Source of the DNA: a bacterium 210820-DFI.6.37
GTDB lineage: Bacteria; Bacillota; Clostridia; Peptostreptococcales; Anaerovoracaceae
NCBI GenBank assembly: GCA_020558355.1
Contig: JAJCKG010000006.1
Location: forward strand, 62,001 to 126,000
DNA: 64,000 bases
Direction of reading: 5' to 3'
Positions 27,221 to 35,425 of the stretch are shown here, one piece after another. Every line of letters begins with the position of its first letter. Within the stretch, counting starts at the first letter, position 1. The notes beneath the pieces are model-generated. The model was given only the letters and a program-made list of their open reading frames with translations. It was not told the origin of the DNA and made no database searches. Position numbers and translations under genes: made by a program.

Positions 27221-28582
27221 ATGAAACCATCATATTATAATTACGTTATTGAAAATAAAAATGGAAATGGAGATGCTTTATATTATAATATGCGAACCGG
27301 AAGTTTAGCGCATATGGAAGCAAAACATCACAAGGAATTTGTACAGTTTATTGAAACTGGAATAGAAATATCAGATGAGAAGTTTTTGGAGGAACTTAAA
27401 TATTGTGGCTTTTTAATTGAAGATGATTTTGATGAAAAAAAGGATATAAAAATTCGGATGTTAAATTCAAGATATGATACATCTGTTTTATCATTAACGA
27501 TTACACCGACAATGGCATGTAATTTCAGATGTACATATTGTTTTGAAAGTGGGCACTATAGCAATGGCCATATGTCGGAAGACACAGAAGAAAACATATG
27601 TAAAATGGTGGAACAAGAAGCGTCTCATTTGGAAAAGTTGGTTGTTACATGGTATGGTGGAGAGCCATTATTAGCTATTTCTCCAATAGAAAGATTGACA
27701 AAGAAGTTTAAGAAGATTTGCAAACGCTTTAATATCGAATATTCAGCAAGTATTATTACAAATGGATATTTGTTGACCGAGGACGTGTGTAACAAGCTAT
27801 TGGACTTGGATATAACTGATGCTCAGATAACGTTGGACGGAGATGCTAAGATTCATAATTCAAGACGTCCTTTAGCAAATGGAGGAGGTACATACGAAAA
27901 GATTGTGGATAATTTGGATAAAATTCACGGGAAAATCGGAATTGCTATCCGCATCAATGTTGACAAAGAAAATCAGAATGAAGTACAGGCAGTTGTTGAT
28001 GAACTTAAAAGAAAGGGAATATATGAAGACGTTTTTTGCTATCTTGGATTAGTTACAGCAACAAATGGCTCATGCTCAAATTGTGCATGTATGTCTTCTG
28101 AGAAATATTCAGAATTTAATTTGAATTTTTGGCTGAAGAACGATATGCCGTTGGCATCTTTATATCCTAAGCCAATGGGAAATTACTGTGGTGCGGATTA
28201 TGCACAAGGCTACGTTATAGATGCACAAGGCAATATATATAAATGCTGGAGTGATGTAGGCGTTATGGATAGACGAATTGGAACGGTTCGAGATTGGGTG
28301 GAATCAACAAAAAAAATGCAGGTTAGTGCAGCTCAAACACAAAAGGTACTGGCAGAATATATGCTTTATGATCCAACAGAAGATGCCGTATGTAGTAGAT
28401 GTAAATTTATGCCAATATGTTTTGGGGGATGTCCTCATAGCAGAATAGAAAATAATCAATTATGTGAGCAGTATCGTTATAATGTCGGTGAGTTTATGCA
28501 GGCATATGCAGATGCTGTATTGAAACAGGAAAGGGGAATGCATCATGAAAATTTTAGTGCAACCTGCGACTCGGAAATGTAG
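27221..28582 (+). CDS. Radical SAM/SPASM peptide maturase
   Basis: 453 aa. N-terminal region (1-90) resembles the peptide-binding RRE-like part of such enzymes (LYYNMRTGSLAHMEAKHHKEF). Radical SAM cluster CNFRCTYC gives Cys100, Cys104, Cys107; SAM-binding GGEP follows at WYGGEPLL. The C-terminal SPASM domain has cysteines in CSNCAC, NYCGADY, YKCWSD and C391/C394/C400/C404 (CSRCKFMPICFGGC) for auxiliary clusters. These enzymes install thioether or C-C crosslinks in ribosomal peptides. It starts 3 bp after the permease and is followed by Cys-rich peptide genes, its likely substrates. Confidence 0.92.
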   Translation: MKPSYYNYVIENKNGNGDALYYNMRTGSLAHMEAKHHKEFVQFIETGIEISDEKFLEELKYCGFLIEDDFDEKKDIKIRMLNSRYDTSVLSLTITPTMACNFRCTYCFESGHYSNGHMSEDTEENICKMVEQEASHLEKLVVTWYGGEPLLAISPIERLTKKFKKICKRFNIEYSASIITNGYLLTEDVCNKLLDLDITDAQITLDGDAKIHNSRRPLANGGGTYEKIVDNLDKIHGKIGIAIRINVDKENQNEVQAVVDELKRKGIYEDVFCYLGLVTATNGSCSNCACMSSEKYSEFNLNFWLKNDMPLASLYPKPMGNYCGADYAQGYVIDAQGNIYKCWSDVGVMDRRIGTVRDWVESTKKMQVSAAQTQKVLAEYMLYDPTEDAVCSRCKFMPICFGGCPHSRIENNQLCEQYRYNVGEFMQAYADAVLKQERGMHHENFSATCDSEM

Positions 28583-28718
28583 TTCGGATTCTTGTAATTA
28601 TACCTGTCCAGTATATAATACAGGTGCTGAAGGATTAGAAGAACTTATTAAGAAGTTAGCTAAAAAGATACATAAAGGAGAAAATCATAGAGGAAAAGTT
28701 TGCTGGTATGGAAATTAA
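28545..28718 (+). CDS. 57-aa Cys-rich small protein overlapping the maturase end
   Basis: ATG 28545 with AAAGGGG 8 nt upstream, in a different frame from the last 38 nt of the maturase gene. The product has Cys at 12, 17, 21 and 53 (CSSDSCNYTC near the N-terminus, KVCWYGN at the end) joined by a basic amphipathic helix EGLEELIKKLAKKIHKG. It could be a separate precursor peptide, a maturation partner or an immunity peptide. No family recognised. Position and coupling say it belongs to the same system. Confidence 0.6.
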   Translation: MKILVQPATRKCSSDSCNYTCPVYNTGAEGLEELIKKLAKKIHKGENHRGKVCWYGN

Positions 28719-28754
28719 TTACTTTATGAAAAATACTACAAGGAGGTAATTTTA

Positions 28755-28856
28755 ATGGAAGTATTAAATGGTCCAGTAATGGCAGCAAGTGCAAAAGCTT
28801 GTCATGCAAAAGGCTGTAAAAAATACACATGTTTTTATCATATTTTTGGTAAATAA
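28755..28856 (+). CDS. RiPP precursor peptide 1 (33 aa)
   Basis: ATG 28755 behind AAGGAGG. Leader-like residues 1-15 (MEVLNGPVMAASAKA) are followed by a core with Cys16, Cys21, Cys26 in a regular C-X4-C-X4-C array, then FYHIFGK. Small, Cys-rich, directly after a radical SAM/SPASM gene and before an exporter: the setting of a sactipeptide or ranthipeptide-type precursor. The core is basic (Lys19, 22, 23, 33). No GG cleavage motif and no peptidase gene nearby. Confidence 0.8.
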   Translation: MEVLNGPVMAASAKACHAKGCKKYTCFYHIFGK

Positions 28857-28956
28857 ATCAAATGAAAATTTCTCAAAACATATTGGAGATATATCCTGCT
28901 GATATTTTATAATATGACAGAATATGAGAAAATTTGACAGGAAGGGATGAAAGTAT

Positions 28957-29058
28957 ATGGAAGTATTAAATGGTCCAGTAATGGCAACAAGTGCAAAAGC
29001 TTGTCATACAAAAGGTTGTAAAAAATACACATGTTTTTACCATATTTTTGGTAAATAA
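28957..29058 (+). CDS. RiPP precursor peptide 2 (33 aa)
   Basis: A tandem copy of precursor 1 differing at 4 of 102 nt (A11T, A18T and two silent changes). Same three cysteines. Its own ribosome site is GAAGGGA, and a TATAAT at 28908-28913 could be an internal promoter. The near identity points to recent duplication or gene conversion. Confidence 0.8.
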   Translation: MEVLNGPVMATSAKACHTKGCKKYTCFYHIFGK

Positions 29059-29090
29059 AGGTCAATGAAAGAAAGCGGAGGTCAATAATA

Positions 29091-29192
29091 ATGGAAGTAT
29101 TATCAGAACCATTAGAAGCAACAAGAAAAGCATCATGCCATACTAAGGGTTGCAAAAAATATACATGCTTCTATCATATAATTGGGAAATAA
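29091..29192 (+). CDS. RiPP precursor peptide 3 (33 aa)
   Basis: Third paralogue. The first 15 residues differ (MEVLSEPLEATRKAS, more acidic), but from Cys16 the sequence CHTKGCKKYTCFYHIIGK is the same as copy 2 except I31 for F31. Conservation of the core while the leader drifts shows that residues 16-33 are the product under selection. GGAGG lies about 9 nt before the start. Confidence 0.8.
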   Translation: MEVLSEPLEATRKASCHTKGCKKYTCFYHIIGK

Positions 29193-29210
29193 ATAATAGA
29201 AAAAACTTAT

Positions 29211-29240
29211 AGGTCAATGTTTCATAAGGGGCATTGACCT
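29211..29240 (+). promoter_or_regulatory. Hairpin between precursor genes and exporter
   Basis: AGGTCAATG (29211-29219) and CATTGACCT (29232-29240) form a 9-bp stem without a U tract. It may cap and stabilise a short peptide mRNA or lower read-through into the exporter, giving more precursor than transporter. Confidence 0.5.
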
Positions 29241-29266
29241 GTAACTATTTGATAAATGGAGAAAGA

Positions 29267-30889
29267 ATGGATATTAAAAAACTTTTAAAAAATGAAATAA
29301 TAAATTTAAAAAAGACTATTATTGCCTATATTTGTATAACTGTTTGTACAATGATATTACAACTTATTGTTCCTTATGTTAGCGGTATATATATTGATTC
29401 TTTAGTCGATAAACATTCTGCAATTATGGTATTTGTCGTAGCTATTGCATTTTTGAATATATTTTCGATTATGTTGGAATTTGGTATGACATATTTTATG
29501 ACAAAGTTAAATAATACATTTTTATATAAATTATGTAATAAGATATTTCAAACGATATATAAAAGTTCTTTGACATTTTTTCAGAATAAAGATGCAGCTT
29601 TCTTGACAGATCAAATTACTGGAGATGCAGCAACAATTAGTGGATTTTTATTAAATGGGCTTCCGGATTTTACATATAATATAATTTTACTTGTAATTAG
29701 TGCCCTGTTTGTTATAAAAGCGGACATATTATTGGGAATAATTATTATTGTGACAATTCCGATATATTTTGTTGTATATAAGAAATTAGAAAATAGAATG
29801 TATCAAAATGAGCAAGAGTATAAAATGGCAGGGAATGAATATACAGCAAAGGGAATGGAGCAAATTCGTTGTACTCGGTTTGTTAAAGAAAATAGTGTCT
29901 CAAAAGAAATGGAAGATAGATTTGCCATATCATTTAGAAGAATGCTGAAGGGTGCTATTGGGCAAGTAAAAATTCAATATCTTTTTGCAAACATCAATCG
30001 GCTTATAATGGTATTTTGTTATTTAATGGTGCTTGCAATAGGTGGATATAATGTTATAAGTGGTAAAATATCCATAGGATATTTTACTATTATAACGAGC
30101 TACGTTAATATGATTTTATCCGCAGCGACAGATGTTATAGATTTTTCAGGAGACTATCCCAAAGTAAGAGTAGCTCTTGATCGTATGAATAAGGTTTTAT
30201 CGGAGTGTTACAATTGTATTGAGCAGAACAAGGGATTGACAGAAGATAAGCTACCAATTGAAAGTATAAATTTAGAAAAAGTATCATTTTCATATGGGGA
30301 AAAGGTATTATTTAAAAATCTTTCTGCAAAATTTGAAAAAGGAAAGATTTATGGGATAGTTGGGGAAAATGGTGTTGGGAAATCAACATTATTAGATGTT
30401 ATAGTTGGATTATATCCTGAAAAATACACAGGTAATATATATTATGATAATAAAAATATAAAAACACTAAACTGTGAAGAAGTTAGAAAAAGAGAGATTG
30501 CTTTTTTGAGTCAACAGATTGAGAGAATTAACATTTCCCCGAAAGAATATTTGCATTTTGGAATTGAGAATTATGATGTTATTAAAGAAAAAAAAATACT
30601 GGAATTGTTTTCATTAGATATTGATTCCAATATAATTCAAGAAGATAATATTATTCATTGTTCCGGTGGTGAAATGCAAAAATTGGAATTGGTTAGAAAT
30701 TTTCAAAAAAATTGTACAGTAAAAATAATGGATGAACCTACAAATGGTTTGGATGTTGAAACTGTAAAGAGATTGGTTCATTTATTGGAAAAAGAAAAAA
30801 AAGATCATATATTCATTATAGTATCCCATGATAAAAGAGTATTGAATATTTGTGATGAAAAAATTGTAATAGAATGTAATTCTAAATAA
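29267..30889 (+). CDS. ABC peptide exporter (fused membrane and ATPase domains)
   Basis: 540 aa from ATG 29267 (GGAG 6 nt upstream). Six N-terminal spans (to about 300) then an ATPase domain: Walker A GIVGENGVGKSTLLD, signature CSGGEMQKLELVRN, Walker B VKIMDEPTNGLDV, H-loop VSHD. It lacks the N-terminal C39 peptidase of bacteriocin exporters with GG leaders, so leader removal must happen elsewhere or not at all. Placed straight after the precursor genes, it is the likely export route. Confidence 0.88.
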   Translation: MDIKKLLKNEIINLKKTIIAYICITVCTMILQLIVPYVSGIYIDSLVDKHSAIMVFVVAIAFLNIFSIMLEFGMTYFMTKLNNTFLYKLCNKIFQTIYKSSLTFFQNKDAAFLTDQITGDAATISGFLLNGLPDFTYNIILLVISALFVIKADILLGIIIIVTIPIYFVVYKKLENRMYQNEQEYKMAGNEYTAKGMEQIRCTRFVKENSVSKEMEDRFAISFRRMLKGAIGQVKIQYLFANINRLIMVFCYLMVLAIGGYNVISGKISIGYFTIITSYVNMILSAATDVIDFSGDYPKVRVALDRMNKVLSECYNCIEQNKGLTEDKLPIESINLEKVSFSYGEKVLFKNLSAKFEKGKIYGIVGENGVGKSTLLDVIVGLYPEKYTGNIYYDNKNIKTLNCEEVRKREIAFLSQQIERINISPKEYLHFGIENYDVIKEKKILELFSLDIDSNIIQEDNIIHCSGGEMQKLELVRNFQKNCTVKIMDEPTNGLDVETVKRLVHLLEKEKKDHIFIIVSHDKRVLNICDEKIVIECNSK

Positions 30890-30907
30890 ATTATTAGAGG
30901 TGTATTT

Positions 30908-31651
30908 ATGATGAGTGCATTTATAAAAATGGATAATATAGAGAAATATTATGAAAGTTCTGGAAATGTTACAAAAGCTATAGATCGAATTAGTTTTGAA
31001 ATCAAGGAAGGGGAGTTTATAGGAATAATGGGTGAGTCTGGATCAGGCAAAACTTCCTTGCTCAATATACTTGGAACGGTAGATACAGCTACGGCTGGAC
31101 ACATTTATTTTGATGGAAAAGATATTACTAAAATGAGTGAAGATGAACGTGCAGAATTTAGAAAACAGAATTTAGGGTTTGTATTTCAAAATTTCAATCT
31201 ATTAGATATGCTGACAATACAGGAAAATATTTATATTCCGTTGCTTTTAACTGGGAAAAAAGGGACGGATGTTATGCAGAAGACAGATAAGATTATGGAA
31301 ATTTTGGAAATTAAAGCAATAGCAAATAAATATCCCTATCAAGTTTCTGGTGGGCAACAACAAAGGTGTGCATGTGCAAGAGCATTGGTCAATAATAGTC
31401 GTTTGATTTTAGCAGATGAGCCAACTGGAGCACTTGATGCACGGAATTCGGAAAAACTAATGGAGATGTTTACAGAAATAAATGAAAAATTTAAAACGAC
31501 AATTGTAATGGTTACACATGATCCGTTTTCCGTTAGCTATTGTAATCATATTTTTTTCTTGAAAAATGGAAAAATTTCTTATGAACTATACAAAGGAGCA
31601 AGAGGCAAGGAGCAGTATTTAGCAGCCATTTTAGATGCACAAAACATTTAA
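30908..31651 (+). CDS. BceA-like ABC transporter ATPase
   Basis: 247 aa of the MacB/LolD/BceA group: Walker A GESGSGKTSLLN, Q-loop FVFQNFNLLDMLT, signature VSGGQQQRCACARAL, Walker B LILADEPTGALD, H-loop VTHD. It is the natural partner of the BceB-like permease at 25,352, although 3.7 kb of peptide genes separate them. Together they would form the self-protection and sensing transporter. Last gene of the operon. Confidence 0.9.
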   Translation: MMSAFIKMDNIEKYYESSGNVTKAIDRISFEIKEGEFIGIMGESGSGKTSLLNILGTVDTATAGHIYFDGKDITKMSEDERAEFRKQNLGFVFQNFNLLDMLTIQENIYIPLLLTGKKGTDVMQKTDKIMEILEIKAIANKYPYQVSGGQQQRCACARALVNNSRLILADEPTGALDARNSEKLMEMFTEINEKFKTTIVMVTHDPFSVSYCNHIFFLKNGKISYELYKGARGKEQYLAAILDAQNI

Positions 31652-31660
31652 CTGAGAACG

Positions 31661-31694
31661 AGCAGAAGATACGGAGTTTTTCGTATCTTCTGCT
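31661..31694 (+). terminator. Hairpin at the end of the peptide operon
   Basis: 13-bp perfect arms AGCAGAAGATACG (31661-31673) and CGTATCTTCTGCT (31682-31694) with an 8-nt loop; no U tract follows, so termination may be partial. Confidence 0.6.
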
Positions 31695-31775
31695 ACAATC
31701 GTTACTTAATAGAAAACAGATTAGTAATTCATTTTAGAATCGTTTGTAGTACATGTAATAGATGAATATATTTAT

Positions 31776-34085
31776 TCAGTGTTTGGTTAGTAGAATACTT
31801 TTAGCCAGAGCAATCCCGGCTTGTGGATACAATTCCTGAATTTCTTTATATTTTTTTTCAATCAATTCGGGTTCGTCTGCCCATATATCCTCATAAATTT
31901 TCAAGGCTTTTTTAAAATGGGTTTTCGCTTGTGAAATATTTGCAGTGATCAGGCAGATACTTCCAAGGGATTCCTGTACCTGGGCATAATCCAAACAGTG
32001 GTTTGAATTATATTCTTTGATAATCTGTGCTAATTTTCGAAGAGCAGACAGGGCAAGGGCAGGTTCTTGCATTTCAGTTAATAGGACAGCGTAATTAGTA
32101 ATCTGGGGAATACTGTCATTAGTATAAAGAAGCTGGTATTGTTCTAAAAGAGAAATCCCCATTTTCATGTGTTTTTTAGCCAGATCAAGCTGTCCGTTTA
32201 TTCGGTAAAGTCCCCCAAGATTGGAATGGAGGTTGGAAACAAGGTGTGCATTTTCTTTTGTAGTTTCTTTTATTTGAGCAAGTGCTTCTTTTTCTAATTT
32301 TATCGCTTTTTCTGTTTTGGGTTCCAGAGTTGCCTGATAATCCAATAGTAAGGCACGGTCAGATGCAGTCCCGTAAGTATTTGCTTTTATAAAATGCTGT
32401 AGTTCCTGGATGATTTTTTTCATACCCTTTTGATAGTGGTACTTCTCCATATATGGAAAAACATCTTCTAAAAATAACAGGTATTGGGGAATATCGTCCT
32501 TTTCAATGAAAAGCATGATGTTTTCTACTGTTTGAAATAATTTTTTATAATAGCTAACTTCAATGCCATGCATCAAACATATTTTTTGCAAAGAATCCAA
32601 TAACGTGTGGCAGTTTGTAACAGAAGGTGCGGTCTCGGAAACTGCAATTTCCTGAATCATTGGATGCAGAGAAATAGTATGCCGGAGGCTTGACTGTACA
32701 AAACCTGTCTCGATCAGATCATTCACGTCATTTAAAGTAGACAGCTCCAGCCATTTGGAAAATATACGGGCAGAAATACCAGATGAAGGCAAAAAACACA
32801 TATTGCACATAATATCCCGTTGTTTCCGTGATAAGGAGTATAACGAAAACAGGGTATGGATATGGTTGTAATAGGTGGCATTACTGCTCTGACCATCTTT
32901 CATTACTTTAATTTTATCTTCATTATGAAGAGAAGCCTTTTCCTCTTGAAGTTTTATCAATAATTGATGCGGAGCTAAAATTCCATTTTCCAGAAGTTTT
33001 GCTGCCAGTTCTACAGCAAAAGTATGGTAGTGTACAGTTTCTATGATTTTTTCTACGATTGCCCGGTGCTCTTCGGCTTCCGAATAAAAGGAAGATACCA
33101 GTTGAAACAGGCTGGATGATTCTTTAATCTCTTTTAAGTGCAGGGTACAGTAACTATCGAATTTGCTTCTTGTTGTAAAAAGAATCCGGCAGCGGTATTT
33201 TAACATTACGGACAAAAAGGAGTCCTGTGTTGCGGTTGCATTGAAGTTGTCTATGATGATTAAAGTATCATCTTTCAAAGAACGAAGGAAACGGTTGTGT
33301 TTTCGGAAACGTTCTTCTTCGGTATCTTCCGGTAAATCATCAGCAAAATCCATATCCGTAACAGATTGATGTAAATCTCCGGCATATTCAAAATACAGGA
33401 TGTTTGTGTAATGCTTTTTATAGTACTTTGCATAGGATTTTGCCAGTTCGCTTTTCCCGATTCCGGCAATTCCGTAAAGAAATGCTTTGCTATTATCTTC
33501 CAGAAGGGAATGTAATTCTGTTGTTTCATCTTCTCTCCCTACAAAATGGCGGCATGGTCTTGGGACTTCACTATCCATAATATAATCCAGTACCATTGGT
33601 GAGAGGGAACCACCTGCGATCAATTTCTGGTTTTTGGTATCACGTTTAATAAACGGGCGTTCCATACCGAAAGAAATCAGTTTTGCCAAAAACAGCAGAC
33701 GTAAATCGGCAGGTTTGTATAGAGGAGCAAGTTCTGCTTTTTTGGCTTCAGAAATTGAAGAATCCTGGATAAATAAGGTATAAATATCTTGAAGTGTTCT
33801 GCTGTAGTCTGCCATTAGTGGAAGAATATTTTGTTGTATGTTTTTTGCCAGTTTTTCCTGATTGCTTGGTTTTGCATAAAAAGAAGATATTTTGGGACTG
33901 ATTTTCGCCTGACCTGTCATCCAGCGGCAAACCAGACCATTATCCAAAGTAAATTCTTTGTTTTCAGGACTGTCTAAAAAATCTTCAAATATTTCGTATA
34001 AAAACTCAGGCTGGCTCATCTGATTGCTTTCACTGATTTGGTTTTTTAAATATGTCATTATCGAACTAAAATCACAACGATCCAA
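31776..34085 (-). CDS. STAND-type ATPase with TPR repeats
   Basis: 769 aa. N-terminal helical region (1-170), NB-ARC-like ATPase with Walker A LYGIAGIGKSELAKS near residue 205 and Walker B TLIIIDNFNA, sensor LFTTRSKFDS, then a winged helix and C-terminal tetratricopeptide repeats (SNLHSNLGGLYRINGQLDLAKKHM, QVQESLGSICLITANISQAKTHF). STAND proteins switch on ligand binding and act as transcription regulators or as phage-defence sensors. Here it lies next to a small co-located ORF and a toxin-antitoxin pair, so either element regulation or defence is possible. Confidence 0.8.
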   Translation of the reverse strand: MDRCDFSSIMTYLKNQISESNQMSQPEFLYEIFEDFLDSPENKEFTLDNGLVCRWMTGQAKISPKISSFYAKPSNQEKLAKNIQQNILPLMADYSRTLQDIYTLFIQDSSISEAKKAELAPLYKPADLRLLFLAKLISFGMERPFIKRDTKNQKLIAGGSLSPMVLDYIMDSEVPRPCRHFVGREDETTELHSLLEDNSKAFLYGIAGIGKSELAKSYAKYYKKHYTNILYFEYAGDLHQSVTDMDFADDLPEDTEEERFRKHNRFLRSLKDDTLIIIDNFNATATQDSFLSVMLKYRCRILFTTRSKFDSYCTLHLKEIKESSSLFQLVSSFYSEAEEHRAIVEKIIETVHYHTFAVELAAKLLENGILAPHQLLIKLQEEKASLHNEDKIKVMKDGQSSNATYYNHIHTLFSLYSLSRKQRDIMCNMCFLPSSGISARIFSKWLELSTLNDVNDLIETGFVQSSLRHTISLHPMIQEIAVSETAPSVTNCHTLLDSLQKICLMHGIEVSYYKKLFQTVENIMLFIEKDDIPQYLLFLEDVFPYMEKYHYQKGMKKIIQELQHFIKANTYGTASDRALLLDYQATLEPKTEKAIKLEKEALAQIKETTKENAHLVSNLHSNLGGLYRINGQLDLAKKHMKMGISLLEQYQLLYTNDSIPQITNYAVLLTEMQEPALALSALRKLAQIIKEYNSNHCLDYAQVQESLGSICLITANISQAKTHFKKALKIYEDIWADEPELIEKKYKEIQELYPQAGIALAKSILLTKH

Positions 34086-34287
34086 TAGGCATTTCCTCTT
34101 TTCTATAGATTAAATTAAGTGAACAGGTTTGAATAAGTATATCATACCACGAACATATATTCGGTTCAAGATAAATAGAGATTTTCGTTACATGATTTTC
34201 TCAATTTACGGTCAATTCCGGTTCAATGTTGTTTATGAAGAAATTCTGTAAAATAAGCTCAGATTAAAACAATGACAGGAGGAGCTT

Positions 34288-34422
34288 ATGCAACAGAATA
34301 TTGAATTTGAGCGGTGCATTGATTTTCTGGTACGGATGATTGATAAGTACGGCGATGAAGTCCTCCGGGAGTTGGAGGAAGAAAAACAGAATAAAGAAGA
34401 AAAAGAAGCGGCAGTTTCCTGA
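34288..34422 (+). CDS. 44-aa acidic/coiled-coil small protein
   Basis: ATG 34288 behind AGGAGG. The product MQQNIEFERCIDFLVRMIDK... ends in a Glu/Lys-rich coil. The terminator stem starts inside its last codons. Small size, divergent from the STAND gene with 200 bp between them. Function unknown. Confidence 0.6.
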   Translation: MQQNIEFERCIDFLVRMIDKYGDEVLRELEEEKQNKEEKEAAVS

Positions 34423-34454
34423 AATACTAAATGTAAATCAGACTGCCGCTTTTT
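34408..34454 (+). terminator. Terminator overlapping the small ORF stop
   Basis: GCGGCAGT (34408-34415) pairs with ACTGCCGC (34442-34449), followed by TTTTT. The upstream arm is coding, so ribosomes reaching the stop would cover it. It also lies before the toxin gene end on the other strand. Confidence 0.75.
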
Positions 34455-34462
34455 ATGTGTTT

Positions 34463-35071
34463 TCAGATGAATTTCAAAAGCTGATATAGAGTGTGAGGTT
34501 CATTGTTCTGGGAAGCGGTAATACGGGTATCAAATGGCTTGAAATGATTTTGTGTATAAAAGCTCAGAAGAAATTCATTATCTTCGCATTCAAGAAATTC
34601 CATAACGCCGCCTACGGAATATTTGAGACCGGATATGGTTTCCAGTGCAAATCCCAGCAGGATGTTTCCAGGGATTCGTTTTTCCTTTGGTAGAGAATAG
34701 TTCTTTCCTAACTGTGCAATCAGGTAAGCTGCTGTGTTGTAAGACTGTGTTTCTTCATCCAGAATACTGACACGGGACAGCTTCTTTGCCATCGTCTTAC
34801 TGATATTTGAAGCCCGGACAGATATTGGCTTTACTGTAAGAGAAAAATAGCCGACCAGTGAAGCATCTTCGGCATCGAATACCAGATAAGTGATAGATTG
34901 ATCTTTTTTGGTAAACTCAACCGCATTATGTAATAAAAAGTATTCCACATCGGGATTTTTGGGACAAGAAAAATCGGAGAGCAAGTCGTAAAGACTTTCC
35001 TCTCCGATATATGTCGGTTCGTCTTTATCCAAATATGCCCGAATATTAACGGTAAAATATTTATCAGACAT
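34463..35071 (-). CDS. GNAT-fold toxin of a type II toxin-antitoxin pair (probable)
   Basis: 202 aa. A GNAT-like core can be followed (TYLVFDAEDASLVGYFSLTVKPISV; RIPGNILLGFALETISGLKYSVGGVMEFLECEDNEFLLSFYTQNHFKPFD), including a C-terminal strand-helix as in acetyltransferase toxins that modify aminoacyl-tRNA. Its start overlaps the end of the small upstream gene by 8 nt, the usual antitoxin-first coupling. A true metabolic acetyltransferase is the alternative. Confidence 0.65.
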   Translation of the reverse strand: MSDKYFTVNIRAYLDKDEPTYIGEESLYDLLSDFSCPKNPDVEYFLLHNAVEFTKKDQSITYLVFDAEDASLVGYFSLTVKPISVRASNISKTMAKKLSRVSILDEETQSYNTAAYLIAQLGKNYSLPKEKRIPGNILLGFALETISGLKYSVGGVMEFLECEDNEFLLSFYTQNHFKPFDTRITASQNNEPHTLYQLLKFI

Positions 35072-35249
35072 GTTTTTTCTTCCTTTTTGACATTAAAGCT
35101 AAGATTTCCTGTGGGTTTGTTAACTGACGTCCGGGAAGTGCCTGCTTTGGTGTGCGGTCACGATCGGCTTCGTCAATCGCTGCGACAAAACGCTTTACAC
35201 TATTTGGATTGGATACGACAAAATTATGAGTAATACTTGAAGTAGCCAT
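35064..35249 (-). CDS. Antitoxin partner of the GNAT gene (probable)
   Basis: 61 aa from the ATG at 35249 (GGAGGTG upstream). MATSSITHNFVVSNPNSVKRFVAAIDEADRDRTP looks like a short DNA-binding or dimerising N-terminus, with a flexible basic C-terminal tail (MSKRKKKHV) that could block the toxin. Tight overlap with the downstream toxin supports the pairing. Likely serves as an addiction module for the element. Confidence 0.65.
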   Translation of the reverse strand: MATSSITHNFVVSNPNSVKRFVAAIDEADRDRTPKQALPGRQLTNPQEILALMSKRKKKHV

Positions 35250-35425
35250 ACTAACACCTCCTCTATTTCTGGCTTTTTGTGTATTTATAGTATATGCAAT
35301 GTGTGATAAAAACACAATATCAAAAACTGAAATAATTTCTAAATAATTTTCAAGCAAGATATTTATTAGATGCTTCCGGTAAGCGGACGATATTTTGATA
35401 ACAGATATGCTCTGTATCTAATTTA

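Noticed and set aside
28883..28913. Separate strong promoter before precursor 2
   Set aside because: A TATAAT is present, but the best -35 (TTGGAG) is 19 nt away. I mention it as possible but do not list it as a feature.
28755..29192. Lanthipeptide or GG-leader bacteriocin reading of the precursors
   Set aside because: There is no LanB/LanM/LanC gene, no GG motif and no C39 peptidase. The radical SAM/SPASM neighbour fits better.
25352..31651. Plain antibiotic-resistance BceRS-BceAB module
   Set aside because: The permease and ATPase are split by maturase, precursor and exporter genes, so resistance alone does not explain the block.
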